The notes below the pieces were generated by a model. It had not been told where the DNA came from, searched no databases, and saw only the letters and a list, made by a program, of their open reading frames with translations. Both the position numbers and the translations under genes were made by a program. Positions 43,611 to 56,618 of a DNA stretch of 64,000 nucleotides are shown one piece after another. Positions within the stretch are counted from its first letter, which is position 1. Each line of letters begins with the position of its first letter. Origin of the DNA: Cyrtodaria siliqua (lineage: Eukaryota; Mollusca; Bivalvia; Adapedonta; Hiatellidae); NCBI GenBank assembly GCA_037043455.1, contig JAWPHD010000285.1, positions 62,001-126,000 of the forward strand, read 5' to 3'.

Positions 43611-45300
43611 CATACACATCAATAGCGTAGAAAGCCACAAAGAAAGTACTCAGTGACTTGGCAAAAGCCAGAGCAACAAGAGAACAAATCATTGAGGGCA
43701 CGACATGACAAGATTGCAGACAAACTTCAACCTGTCCGCTCATCGCACAATTAAAGAGGAAAGCATAGCGGCCAACTTTAAATGGGTCCACCACCAAGCA
43801 TGCAGTGCGTTGCAAAATGATATGGTCATAACATATTTTGATAAAACTTTTAACAAGTTTAACAAAGATAGTATGAAAGTGGTCATGACCAAGGATCTTA
43901 CGATGTTTGTAAATCAAGTCAACATAGAAGTCAGGTTGCGATCGTCCTTGTCGCAGAAGAGTTCATAAATTACTTTTATATTTGGAAAGAAGATCAAGGT
44001 TACGAAAATAAAATTTTGCAAAGGTTTGCGAAGTTTATGGTAACGGTAACCCTGATGGAGTAGGTTTTTAGTTATACAAAAATTACGAATATTAACATGA
44101 TTAAAGTCCTCAACTCGATTACAAGCTACCAAAAAACGAATAAGTTGAGACACGTAGATCCCATAAGAAGTTGCTCGTGGAACATCCCAATCTAAATGAG
44201 AATAATTAACAATATCAAAATTAAAATCATCTCTCTTGTCATATATGTTGCTAATTATTTCACCATTTTCAATGGAGAGATGTAAATCGAGACAGGACGC
44301 GTTAGTATCAGAACTATTAGTTTTGTTACGATATGTAAAGTACATATTATTAACCACAGTAGAAAAGAAAGTGTTGTCAATGTCCAATATGTCATCCAGA
44401 TACCGCGAGGTGTCATTAAAGGCTTGAATAACATCGACCTGGGTATCTGGTGAAAGACTCAACAATATAAAATCAAATCTGCGACAATGGGTACACAGTT
44501 CGTACCTATAGGGATACCAACAAGTTGCCTATAAACGGTCGTTCCATACCTGACGAAGATATTATCTAATAGGAAGATGAGTGCTTCACAAATGTCTTGA
44601 CCACATAGGGTAATTTTCTAAACTGTCGTTAGTGAAAAACTCTTTAATATGAATACAAGCCAAAAATGTAAGATTTTCCAGAGCGAATATTTTTTGAAAA
44701 AGAGCAATAAGATTGTCTTTGATAAGGTAATGTGGTAAGGTTGTTTATAGTGTAGAGAAGTCATAAGTGCTTATAGATGAGACTTGTTGTTTATTGAACA
44801 TTTTTTCAAGAACGTCTCTTGAATTTTGTATAGACCAAAACAAATTAATCCCAGAATTTTCATAAGTTTTAGCACGATATTTTTTACCGTGATCTTTAAC
44901 GGCAGTAAGACAAGAAGTTAAAAGTTTGGGGATGTTTGTGGTGTTGTAGGCACTAGAATTGGAATTAAAGCGTGTCTTATACGAATTTTTATATAATTTA
45001 GAAATCCGGTACATATTTGGCAGTTTGTTCTGCTTTTCGTCTACCCCAGCCTTGAAAGTAGCGCACTGAGTGATATGTGTGGAAACAACCTCATTCTCAG
45101 CAGATTGATCTGGAGTATACGAATTAGTGCCACCGAATTACAGAGATCAAACATTGACGTAATGTAGGCTTCAAACAATTATAGTTGCTTTATCAGCAGG
45201 AACTAAATCAAATTTATTATGAAATTCTTGAACACCCGATTTTAAATTACGAAAAGAAAACATAGGTCTCGGAGGAAGTAAAGAGGTGTTAGCATTATAC
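43594..45300 (-). pseudogene. Penelope-like reverse transcriptase remnant
   Basis: Minus-strand fragments in shifting frames make one RT. From the 5' side: GVQEFHNKFDLVPADKAT near 45210, KLPNMYRISKLYKN and STYDFSTL (44745-45060), the catalytic box SRYLDDILDIDN, SNIYDKRDDFNFDIVNYS and QGYRYHKLRK (43914-44465), and a C-terminal part MIYKHRKILGHDHF to FLFNCAMSG (43594-43917). The FSTLYT/YLDD pattern and order fit Penelope-like elements (recall). At least four frameshifts or stops are present. No GIY-YIG endonuclease was recognised. Short direct repeats flank it (43627-43738 and 46420-46533). Confidence 0.8.
43627..43738 (+). repeat. Direct repeat flanking the Penelope-like remnant, left copy
   Basis: CAACAAGAGAACAAATCATT and surrounding ~110 bp are about 80% identical to 46420-46533 in the same orientation. 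Confidence 0.75.
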
Positions 45301-45361
45301 AATAAATAATGATAAAGATGATCCTTTGAGAGCAACAAACACAATTAAGAAAATAAAGCAG

Positions 45362-45475
45362 CAGACTCGGTTTTATTGAGTCTGTTCATGAGAAGTAATG
45401 ACAGAAGCAACACTTCTCACGCCCCCTAGCACCGGCTTAAGCGGTTTTCTACTTCAAAGCCACCTATATTAGGTT
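45362..45475 (-). repeat. Segment shared with the 49.7-50.4 kb repeats
   Basis: On the minus strand it contains AGTAGAAAACCGCTTAAGCC and CATGAACAGACTCAATAAAA followed by CCGAGTCTGCTGC. The same ordered motifs occur three times at 49.7-50.45 kb. Confidence 0.75.
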
Positions 45476-45479
45476 AATA

Positions 45480-46419
45480 CGTGTATCTATAAATTTAAAA
45501 ATTGACTTTTTGCAAGTAGAAAGAGAGTTTGGGTCCGCATGTTCTCTACGACACCATTTTATATGAAAATCCTCAATGAATTGGGCGATCTGAGCACAAC
45601 AGGCATTACATCGTTGGTTGAAGGTAATCTATACTTAGGACCTTTCAAAAACAGATGCCGAATACGTTTATCAACAATATCAACATTACCAGTGACCACC
45701 TGACCTTCTTGAGCATAGCAAAATGTTGATGTGTTACATCCACATGGCTTAGGGGTATTATTTACTATATCAAGGTCAGAAACTATTTTGTTGAAGCTGA
45801 AAATAATATTTCTAATAGTTATTTTATACTTATAAAAAATTGCAGGACTTTCGGATTTTTTTAATATTTAGGGATAGAATCAACTACATGATTATCTCGT
45901 AAAATACTAGGCATATCAATGAAATCAATACCTTTATTTAGATATAGCATTTTTATTTTCTGCCCGACGTTATCATACTCCTTGTCAATACTGGGTCAGA
46001 GAACATGTTATGTGTAGCTTTGAATTATGGAAGCATTGTTATACAAGGGATCTGTACGAATATAGTAAATAACCTCCATGAATATTCCCCAATAACTTTA
46101 TGACATTATGATTAGGTATCTCACTTTGCATGCCACTGTCGGATACATACATAAAACTGCCACCATTTTGGATTGCTTAAGCATATAATTTGAAAGGTTG
46201 TGACAAGTTCACTTCATCTAAATTTAAGTTCCATTTAACGTATCGTATTTCTCAGCTGTTTCGACTTTTAAAACCTTTTTTACGTAAGCGGAAAAGGCGG
46301 ACATTAACCCATTTACTAAATCGAAGCGAGAGGCTATGCCATTTTTAAAACACGTTTAAATAACAATAATAACAATACTTTAAATGTTCATGTATATAAT
46401 TATAATCTTTAAAAACACA
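45480..46419 (-). other. Upstream part of the retroelement remnant
   Basis: Fragmentary minus-strand frames continue from the RT, but no domain is recognisable. Degraded. Confidence 0.35.
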
Positions 46420-46533
46420 CTAGAAAGCCTCAAAGTAGCTACTCAATAACTTCGCAATAGCTAGAACAGCAAGAGAACAAATCGTTAAGGGTACGACAAG
46501 ACAAGATTAAAGACAAACATCAAACGCTACCGT
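46420..46533 (+). repeat. Direct repeat flanking the Penelope-like remnant, right copy
   Basis: The pair of 43627-43738. Downstream, GGTTGACTGTCCTCCTTGAA (about 46750) resembles a fragment at about 15820, suggesting another dispersed piece of the same element. Confidence 0.7.
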
Positions 46534-47352
46534 CCTATAAGTATTATTCTGCAAGTCTTATTTTGTTATCTTGGCGGGGATTTCTTCATTTATACTGTCC
46601 AGTTTTAATGGTATGACAGTAGGGTAAGTTTGAGGACTGGTGCACCCTAGAAACGTGTCAACCCTTTTGTGTTTGTGATGTCGTTTGCATTTAAAAAATC
46701 TTTTTGCCTTCTTGTTTGTCTGTTAGCGTGTTTGTTTCTGTGTTTTGTGGTTGACTGTCCTCCTTGAATGCTACTTTCCTTGTCCGATCTTTTTATATTT
46801 TTTTAGCATGGTTTCTTGAATCCCCGTGAAGACATCCAAGTAGTTCATATGTTCTACATGCTTATAACCGTCCCATCCTGTTTTGATTGTGTTATTTGAT
46901 GCCGTAATGAGTTGCACAAATGATTAATATACATATTTTCAAATGAAGAATATCTTGATCAGTAAATACAATATGATCAGTAAATACAACATGATCATTT
47001 GACAAGAGATAAATGTAGTTAAAATGGAATAGTGTTTCCATGGATGGAAACTCAACTTTTATTAAAATATAGCAACATTCACAATTAAGATACTATTTTT
47101 ATATATTTATCGTGAAAGTGCACACTTTTCAAGTTAATTCTTGGATATATTTTGACAAAAGCTTCCCATTTATATCATTATTTATTAATTGCGTGTCATA
47201 TTAACAAAGATGTCTTGTATCCAGTTTAATGTATTCAATATTAAATAATCAGATAACTATCTTATTTAAAGAGAGTACAATATGAGAACCATGCCCTATA
47301 CTCTTTAGTACTTAATCTATCAAATTGATTATTATCATCTATCATACAGGTG
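46534..47352. other. Non-coding sequence
   Basis: Apart from a ~20-bp duplication at 46955-46998 (GATCAGTAAATACAA) nothing is recognised. Confidence 0.4.
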
Positions 47353-47633
47353 GACTGGCTTGGCCAAGTGAATAGCACAATGGACGAGAACTTCCGAGTT
47401 CAAGAGTCTCATTTGCGCCAAGGAGTTTCGTCGGTATGTTCTTGGGTAAGACACATTTCTTTCGTTTGTCGGATGGGAACATAAACCGAGCCGAGCGGTC
47501 CCGTGGATCGAACCAAGGGTATGATCCGAGCAGGTTTACAGATTCCTATGTGGTATGTGTCTTACACTCATCTCTGTGACGGCTCTACATAACCTGTAAT
47601 GGTGTTGATGAGACCTTAAACAACTGTCAAGTC
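47353..47633 (+). mobile_element. Diverged copy of the tRNA-derived SINE at 53461
   Basis: Shares the ordered motifs GTTCTTGGG(C/T)AAGACAC, GTCGGATGGG, GCGGTCCCGTG and TGTTGATGAG with 53461-53783. The tRNA head is degraded. Confidence 0.75.
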
Positions 47634-48985
47634 TCCAACGTGCTAAGTGTTCGTAATGAAAAGACATGCGGGGAGAAAGCATTCTACATGAAACCGTTTA
47701 ACCAAATATTGTGCAAAAAAATTTCAAATTATTTCATTCGAATGTGAAGGGTATGATACAGTAGAATCAATGCATCATCAATCTACTTTTCTGAGATTGA
47801 TGACTTTAAGCTTAACGTTATATGGAAACAATACAATCTACATTACTTAATTGCATTCAATATATTTAGTGCTGCGTCGAAAATCGAAATGCCCTAATTA
47901 GCGTTGCATTGTACCGACTAGAGACATTAGTATAATTCACATCCAGTCGATGAATCTAATGCGGTATGAGATAGTCGAGTTTTATTGCATGCTTACTCTT
48001 AATTGATCTTTTTGAATGACCGATAGATTCAACGCGAGGCGATCTGGGTTATCATTCTAAAATATATATTTTTATATTATTATATAGAAATATCATAGAT
48101 GCTATTATTGATGAACAGAGGTTAGATTATAATATAGTAATTAATGACCAATTTACAGGAGAGAAATAACACAATCTGATATAGGTTGAGTATTACATTA
48201 ATTTTACTTATTAAAATCAATAAATTCCACACTACCCTAACTTGCATTAACTGAACACGTTATAGCGATGGTCTCCACTATTAACAATGCATGTAAATTC
48301 TGTGTCATATAATCTGGGAAACATGCACAAGATAGAACTATCTTTAATTCACTGGCCTATGTCGATTACCTAATCACGAGAGGGACACAGTGTACAGTTG
48401 CATGAGCTCCACATGTGTACAGACGGTACTGGAAATGTTCAACTTGAGAAAAATAATATCGACAGAGACGAAGCCGAAAAATACATTATATCCCAAAGGT
48501 TAACAATTTTCTTTTGCTCCCTCGTACTCGTGTTAAATAATCCGAAAAAAACGAACAATGATCGCTTTTAAAATACTAGTGACTGATGCCACACTAAGCA
48601 CAGAATGACAATTGAGGTATAGTGAATCAACTTGTGACATGTTTGAAAGTATTGCAGTATCCAACAGTGGATCAGAAATTGCTTGTCTAGTGCGTAGTAT
48701 TCTCCAAGATTATATGAAAATGGCGTTTCACGAAGGTTTCATCCATACTGGAACCTTAACGAATGCAAAAAAATGCAACACGACTGTTTTCATAATTACT
48801 TTTCATTTACACCTATTGTAGCATGGTCGTTGCCATTTCCATTGATGAATGCAGAGCATTAAATCGTTTAATTTAGGGTAACTAAAAGGGCGTGGCTTTA
48901 CCGTACTACAACTACCGGATATTGGAATTTAAAGTACGGTCACTATGACGCCACAGTGTTACTAAGTACACCATGCTACAAAAAA
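47634..48985. other. Non-coding sequence
   Basis: No feature recognised; the 69-codon ORF at 48612 has no recognisable similarity. Confidence 0.4.
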
Positions 48986-49083
48986 TATAGAGTCTGTCTC
49001 AGCACGTTGGTTATTTAAACACATCGATGGGCTACGCCCATCTCGGTTTTTAAATAAGCCAACTCGCTGAGACCAGACTATAT
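48986..49083. repeat. Compact hairpin, ~45-bp arms, 3-nt loop
   Basis: GTCTGTCTCAGCACGTTGGT pairs with CCAACTCGCTGAGACCAGAC, and CATCGATGGGC pairs with GCCCATCTCGG around the centre TAC. Confidence 0.85.
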
Positions 49084-49579
49084 CTACTTTCTGGAAGACA
49101 TTAACATTTCGTTAATTTCTGACATTTTCCGAGACAAATGGTCATACTTTTATCTTCTTTATTTCCATTTCAGGTGTATACTTAACAATGTATTGGCTTT
49201 TTATTATGGAAATAAATATATGTGTGTAATAATACTTTGTTTTATTACTTGAACTGGTTCATTGTTAGTGAAAACAATTGAATAAGGTAACATAGTATTT
49301 CCATAAATGTACCTTTAGCGGAAGCTAAAAGCAACTACACGTGCATGTTAAATTAATTATTAGTAATAAAGTACGTGACACCACAATACAAACTGACTTA
49401 TGAATATGAATGAGTCACCTGTGAATGGATTTTATGCTTTGTAATGTGCTAGAGATTTCCGAAGTGTTCACGGTAGTGAACGTGTCAGAACTACGGTCTT
49501 CTCACAGTCATATGTGTCTGCAATGAATTGCATAAATGTATTAAATTCAAATGAATTCAGGGGTTATAAAGTAAAAAAA

Positions 49580-50430
49580 AGTACTTTGCGTTTTGCTTTC
49601 GCTCTGGTTGCTTGTTTTATAGATATATATTACGTATTTTACATTGCGTTTTGCTTTCGCTCTGGTTGCTTGTTTTATAGATTTATATTACGTATTTTCT
49701 CACGAACAGACTCAATAAAACCGAGTCTGCTACTTTTCTCTGTTGGTTGTTATTTGTTGTTTCCAACGGATACCCTTTTCTGTACATATTGTGTTATAAC
49801 TTATCAGTCCTTTGGGGTCATAATGTCCAATCTGTGTGGCTTACTTGCTTTAACGTAGAATACCGCTTAATGCGGTGCTTGTAGGCATGAGAGTTTTTGC
49901 ACTATATACTACGTCTCATGAACTTTAAACCGAGTCTGCTACTTTTTTCTCTTGTTTATTGTTTGTTGTTTTAAAGAATCTCCTATTCATTATTTATATA
50001 AATATTCACTCTAGAGTCTGTTTAGTGCTGTGTGGCGGCTGTAAAAAGTCGCCCCGACTACAAATCAGTAATGGAATTACTTAATAGTTCTTTGGAATCA
50101 TAAAAGCCATTTTGTGTGGCTTTAAAGTAGAATATCGCTTAAACCAGCATAGAGGTCGTGAGAGGTGTTGCACAATATATTACCTCTCATGAACAGACTC
50201 AATAAAGCAGTGTATTCTGCTTTTCTCTCTTGTTTTGTTTGCTGTTTCCAAGCGATCCCTTTTTCAGTATGATTCACATACACAATAGCGTTTGTTTTGT
50301 TTTCAGTGGCGATTGTATAAAGTCACTCGACTACAAATCAGTATCGTTATAATACTTACTGACCTTTGGGATCATCATGCCCAAACTATGTGGCTTTAAA
50401 GTAGAATACCGCTTAAGTCGGTGCTAGTGG
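49580..50430 (+). repeat. Three degenerate ~300-bp repeats
   Basis: Each unit contains CTTTTCTCT...TTGTTTTG, TTTGGG(G)TCAT, GTGTGGCTT, GTAGAATACCGCTTAA and CTCATGAACAGACTCAATAA. The motif CAGACTC-AATAAAACC-GAGTCTG forms a 7-bp stem. The small ORF at 49514 lies across it. Homologous to 45362-45475. Confidence 0.75.
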
Positions 50431-51390
50431 GGTGGGGAGAAGTGAGAATTATTATCACTGCATATATCCTGATAAATCTTCCATTGATGCTGCTAGTGTG
50501 TACGTTCCGTCAGTGCAAATTAAATTCAATGCATTAATACGTGTAAACTTGTACCATTACTTTAACGTCACTGATGTTATTCTACGTATCCTTCTGGCGA
50601 CATACGACTATCATTACTGTGTAGATTCGATTGTTCTTGCTAATTTCGTAAGTAACTGTTTAACGTGATATGTGAACTAGTTATTTTGTAATGCTCGCTA
50701 TGGAAGGCATAACTTGATATCCCAACATCCAGATATACATTGAATGTTGCACGTGCATATATGTATTGCAGCATTTAGACATAACGTCTAAACGATTGCA
50801 TCTTTGTTATTATGCGTTTTTAACAGATAATGCAGTTTTGATGTATCAGTACTGCATTGCATCGATTCCTAATAGTTTGGAGCAGTGATTGGCTGATTGC
50901 ATGACAGACCCATATTTATACCGAATTGACACTGAGGAATATATCTCGCAAACATGTTATTTCGTGCAATTCATCAAAGGTAAATGACACGAGATGTCAG
51001 CAGTTACTTTCCAGGCAACATAACACCATCCTGTCAATTAAACATAACCGTCCGAAAGGCTTAAAGGTATTAGCTATGAGCAGATTGGTTACGTTCTTTT
51101 AGCAGAACTCTTGTTTGTTTTCAGATCATACAATTATTAACAGTTTGACTAGTGCATTATATACTTCTTAAAATCATTTGAGTTCGTGATTAGGTCAACT
51201 GTCGCATTGACTAGCAATGTCTTCCGACATGCATGTTGGATATGTAAAACCATACATAGTGTAACTGATAATTTGAATAATTTATGTAATCTTAGGAGTC
51301 AATTAACTTGGCATTGATGCAATATATCAGTTTATTGAAACCACGTGTGTACCTTCCAAAGCACCTTCCAACTTACCATAGCCCTAAACA
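50431..51390. other. Non-coding sequence
   Basis: Nothing recognised. Confidence 0.4.
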
Positions 51391-51394
51391 CACT

Positions 51395-51500
51395 TAAATT
51401 AATTACCAATCTCTAATGACCAATCCTAATTACCAATCCTCTAATTACCAATCTCTAATTACCAATCTCTAATTACCAATCCTTTAATTACCAATTACCA
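51395..51500. repeat. Short tandem repeat 'CTAATTACCAAT'
   Basis: About six irregular units of 13-16 bp. Confidence 0.85.
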
Positions 51501-52105
51501 TAGACACGTATCCAGAATATTTGATGTTTTACTACTATTGACCACTTTCGATCCTATAAACATGGTGACCTCTGATTCGGGTTGAATAAATGTCATATTT
51601 TACATTACACCTTTATAACTCATCTAATTAGAAATGTTCATCTAGTAAGAAAGCAGACAACAATAATACAAATATGTATTGATGGAACCTATACCTATTT
51701 AAATAATCAGCAGCCTCGTATCATTGGTGGTATCTAACCTTTAAACCGTATAATCATATTCACAGTGTTTTAATATATGTTATCAATATCAGACTTTATG
51801 ACGTAGCGCCCCCGATAATGTTTAACCAATGAATGCCTGTTTTGTTATCGAGTAGGCCGTTATGATAGTCAAAGTCTAAGTCGTGTAAATATCCTTCGGT
51901 GTCTAGTTTTGTTTTTAAGTGAACCCACGTCTTTATATGTCTTCATTGTGATTGCCCTTTCTATTATGGTCATGGTACTTGGTTGATATGCAGGTATGTC
52001 ATGTTTTATGTCACTCTCGTATTGATTAAAAACATGTATTTTTAATTAATTTAACATCTACTGTTTTGTTAAGAAACGCTTTCTGCTTTGTTTTGTGTAG
52101 TAAGT
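51501..52105. other. Non-coding sequence
   Basis: Nothing recognised. Confidence 0.4.
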
Positions 52106-52107
52106 TG

Positions 52108-52745
52108 GTTATACTGCAAATACTGATTTACCTATCGCATTCACTTCTGATGTATACTCCAGATTTACAGTTATTGTAGTATACTGCAAATACTAATTTA
52201 CCTATCGCATTCACTTCTGAAGTATACTCTCGATTTACAGTTACTGTAGTATACTGCAAATACTGATTTACCTATCGCATTCACTTCTGATGTATACTCC
52301 CGATTTACAGTTACTGTAGTATACTGCAAATACTGATTTACCTATCGCATTCACTTCTAATGTATACTCCCGATTTACAGTTACTGTAGTATACTGCAAA
52401 TACTGATTTACCGATCGCATTTACTTCTGATGTATACTCCCGATTTACAGTTACTGTAGTATACTGCAAATACTGATTTACCGATCGCATTTACTTCTGA
52501 TGTATACTCTCGATTTACAGTTACTGTAGTATACTGCAAATACTGCTTTTATTACCTATCGCATTCACTTCTGATGTATACTCTCGATTTACAGTAACTG
52601 TAGTATACTGCAAATACTGCTTTTATTACCTATCGCATTCACTTCTGATGTTTACTCCCGATTTAAAGTTACTGTAGTATACTGCAAATACTGCTTTACC
52701 TATCGCATTTACTTCTGATGTATACTCCCGATTTACAGTAGTGCA
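52108..52745. repeat. 70-bp minisatellite, about 9 copies
   Basis: The unit is GTAGTATACTGCAAATACTG then ATTTACCTATCGCATTCACT and TCTGATGTATACTCCCGATT. Confidence 0.94.
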
Positions 52746-53460
52746 CTGCGAGAAGCACTTAGCAATCGCTCATATTGCAAACAATTAAACAATTAATGAT
52801 TATTTCAATAAAGAAAACAAACAGTATTATGTTAAACGTCATGTTATTGGAAGTGATTCAACTTCAGAAAAACGCATAAATATACACAAATACTGAATCA
52901 GAGATACGGATATAAGCTTTGTAAATAATTGATATGCAGGTACACTGGGTGACATGCACTTAATTACTATCTTTCAACTGCAATGCGTCGACATTTATGG
53001 ACACACAAGTGCACACAGATATGAACACGTATCACCAATAATCAGCATTTACAGTTTGACCTACATTTTCTGCCAATGAAAACGCTCTATTTGGTTTGTA
53101 ATTTGAAAAATAAGTTGCATAAACTGCATCGAGTCTGGCACTGTTTATATGAAAAATAAGTTACATGACATCTCGGTTATACAGCCTACGTGACCAAGAT
53201 ATAAATAGCGCAAAGGTGCGGTACTTCGTTAAAAATAGAATGCATGTCGTCACCGTTTTCTTATCAGATGTTTACACAATGTGTAATTAAAGGGACACAC
53301 GGCAATGTTGAAGTATTTGAAATGGGTGTCTCGATTTATATAACAAGTATCATTTTTACTTTTACCCTGGTTACATTTAAATAAATCAAATTTTAAGTAT
53401 TCACTATTTCGTCTCATTATACTATAATATCGGTGCAATACTATCAAAATTTAATTCAAG
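52746..53460. other. Non-coding sequence
   Basis: Nothing recognised. Confidence 0.4.
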
Positions 53461-53783
53461 GGCTGGCGTGGCGCAGTCGGTAGCGCGGCGGATTTGTAAC
53501 CGGAGGCCCCGGGTTCAATCCTCCGTGGTGCCACTGAGTTCCGTCGGTGTGTTCTTGGGCAAGACACTTTACCTTAGCCTCGTCCGTCGGATGGGGACGT
53601 AAACCGGGCGGTCCCGTGTATCGGTCTATCCTCCGAGCACGTTAAAGAACCATAGGAATCTATTCGATAATAAGAGTAGGGCAGGTTCCCGGATTCTTAT
53701 GTATCCTTCCCCTCTCTCTGGGGCAGCTCTAAATAACCTATACTGTGTTGATGAGCCGTTAAACAACATTCAATTCAATTCAA
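53461..53783 (+). mobile_element. Full-length tRNA-derived SINE
   Basis: The head GGCTGGCGTGGCGCAGTCGG contains an A box (TGGCGCAGTCGG), an anticodon-like arm around ATTTGTAACC (tRNA-Thr-like, TGT) and B box GGGTTCAATCC. The body includes TTCTTGGGCAAGACACTTTA and GTTGATGAGCCGTTAAAC and ends in an (ATTCA)n tail. Transcription would be by RNA polymerase III. Confidence 0.88.
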
Positions 53784-55003
53784 AAATTAATAATATGCAA
53801 AATCAAATGGCTTAATACAATTCCTGTAATTAACATTTAATTTAATGATTGAACAAATGCAAATTATGTAGGAAGACTAACGGGACGCCGCTAGTTTTTA
53901 AAAAAATCAAGATTGTCGCATGTGTCCCTTTTAAAACACGTCTGTGGGGAAATAACTTCCAGCCTTCCAAGTATCTGGCGGCGAAATGCACTGTTAACTC
54001 AATTGAGAACAAGCAAGGTTTTACGCAAGCGTAAAATAGCTGCCGAGAGACAAGAAGTTAACATAATAATAATATCAAGTCACGGGTGTTAAAACAATAT
54101 TGAACACATTAAATGTTGTCACGGAGACATAAACACGCAACGACCGTTTTTTCTTAAGTTCTTCCCGATTTTTAAGATCAGTTCTTTCTACCACGCATTT
54201 TAAATCAATGTTTGCGACCTCGCTTCTTTCTGTTCAAATACCTTGACATGCCTTACATACTGATTACAATTACCTAGTAACACGACGTGCTAGAAGAACA
54301 CTTCAGCACAGAAATACAATTGTTCACAAGTAAGGGATACGAGTGCGTTAGAGTGTGCATTACAAAAAATATAAACTGTGCACAGTTACCATGTGCAATT
54401 ATAAGATTGCGTTATCAAAGTGAAAAAGGTAAAGGAATTGTTGCTACCTTACCATCAGCAATAATGAAAAACAATCAAAATTTTTAAAAAAAAAGAGGAA
54501 ATCAGCAGCTTGAACCCTTCCTTCCTGGGCACTAACAGGGCGCCTCGATCAACTGCGCTATTGAGGATAATATACATATAATATACATATAATAGTAATG
54601 ATTACATGCTACATTTCTGTAGACTGGTTTACGAAAACGTCATTTCAGCAAGTGAAATGGTAACCTTTCAACATTACAAAATATGTGTTTATACCATTCA
54701 AGTTTTTCAGACGAGTTATCTAGGAATTCAAGTTGTAAAGCATGCTTCTTGCCACTTACATGAGTCACAGTCTGTTAACCATAGATAGATATAAAACCCA
54801 CATAAGAGTGAGCTGCCTTTGGCAGCTGAAATAATTACACGCTTCCGTCATCGTGTATGAGACTTGATTGACGTCCTCTAGTGAGGGTTTCGTCGTTTCG
54901 AAGTGTCAATAATGGACCAAAGGCTTGGTTGTCTGGACATCAAAGACATAGTGTGCACGGTGTAAGTGATTTTTCTGGTGAAAAAAATGGCAAACAGCAA
55001 ATC
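53784..55003. other. Non-coding sequence
   Basis: Small ORFs without recognisable similarity; a short ATACATATAAT repeat at about 54570-54596. Confidence 0.4.
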
Positions 55004-55103
55004 AGTTATAGTTTATATTTTGAAATTTATGGAACTTAATACTGCGCTCCGCTTCGCGTCGATTGCAATAAGTTCCAATAATTTAAAAATATAAACTATA
55101 ACT
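55004..55103. repeat. Compact hairpin, ~40-bp arms
   Basis: AGTTATAGTTTATATTTTGA pairs with TTTAAAAATATAAACTATAA, and TGGAACTTA with TAAGTTCCA, around a GC-rich centre. Confidence 0.85.
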
Positions 55104-56618
55104 AATACTTTTCATAAATCGCCAATAATCAAATAACACTTCCCATGATTATCACTCTCGTGATATTTTTCTACAGGCAAACTAATTTAACGTAGAGTAC
55201 ATGAATATATATATATATATATATATACTAACAACTACCCGCTATATGTTGTATGCATACATTATCCACAGATAAGTTTTCGTACCACAAGTACCACTTA
55301 TGACAAAGAACGATGAGAATTAAACTATAAGATAAACAAGCTTTCTATGTCATCCAGAAATCATAAGTATGATTTTTTTGGAACTAGTAGACTACACTGC
55401 GTACTGGGTACCAGTGTGCGCACTGCGTACTGGGTCCCAATGGGCTTGGTCCGTTAATCACACTCATTACAAGCTACTTTGAAAAAAGAAAGGAAATACG
55501 ATAAGCGAGAGGATTATCCGTGCATACATATGTTTTTGACTCTAAAATTATATCTTCTTTGAACATACTATTTTTGACTGATAAGATACTTCAATCGGTT
55601 TTACCTGGACTGATACTGCTAAGATGGAATAAATATTGCCAAAACGCAACTAATTTGTCTGACAGACTGGATCTCCTAATCTCAAATCCTAGATTCTCAC
55701 AGCCATGATGGCCTTTCTGTCAATTTGACATTGACATTATAATTTAGGATTGTTCAGTTATGCAAGCTGTTTATGCGGGCTTAGTGGGTTGGGGACTTCA
55801 CAACATAATGAGGGTCTACCTTACATAGTGTGTATCATAGTGCGCAACGAAAGTGAAGCAGGCATATATGTTTACAATTGTCCGTCCAGGGTTTTACATT
55901 CACGTTGTTGATTTTACATCAGTATGACAGCAACATATTACTACTATACTATACTTTATTGATTTGTATGGGATGGCGCGTTGTCTGTCGTCATCTTTCG
56001 TCTGTCGTGCGTTGTCATTCCTAGTCCATTAACTGCTGCTGTTAATTTTGCATTTGATATTTAACATACTTCGTCATGGTCTTTAAACGAAATTCGAAAA
56101 TCAACTTGATCGATATTTAATCACATGGATTATAACCCTAGGTAGATGTATTGAACAATATTATATTTTGCTGTGTTAGCAGTCGTGCTCCATGATCATT
56201 TGTCATCTGATATTGACCAATATTTGGAACCATGGTAATATCATTGAAAACTCGATCGAGATCGGCATCTGAACATTTCAGACTAACACAGCAGAGTTGT
56301 AGACCCTGAATTATTTTAATTTTATATTTCTCTAGTACCTTCATTTTCTATTCGATTGTTACCAAGATTGGCCAGTATGTCATGTATGTTGGTGCATGCG
56401 TTTATAAAAGCCGAGACAAATTCGAATACCAGCTAGTTTGTATTAGTATTAACGTCCGAGTTATGGCCATTGATTTGATGAAAAATGTGATATTTGGAAT
56501 TGTTAAATCTAAAGCTACTTAACTTTTTAACGCATCTTTACCAAACTTATTCAACGTGTTTATATCAAAACAAGCTTGAACACATTCAATAACCAGTCAA
56601 AAGTAAGCAAAATAAATA
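55104..56618. other. Non-coding sequence
   Basis: Contains an (AT)n run at 55208-55228 and, near 55850-56050, degraded mollusc-type repeat sequence (CGTCCAGGG, CAGTATGACAGCAACATATT). No gene recognised. Confidence 0.4.

Noticed and set aside
49514..49858. 114-codon plus-strand ORF
   Set aside because: It lies across the degenerate 300-bp repeats and a duplicated TTTGCTTTCGCTCTGGTTGC segment; no family recognised.
53461..53536. Functional tRNA-Thr gene
   Set aside because: A and B boxes are good, but the acceptor and T stems do not pair well and the segment continues into a SINE body with a repeated tail.
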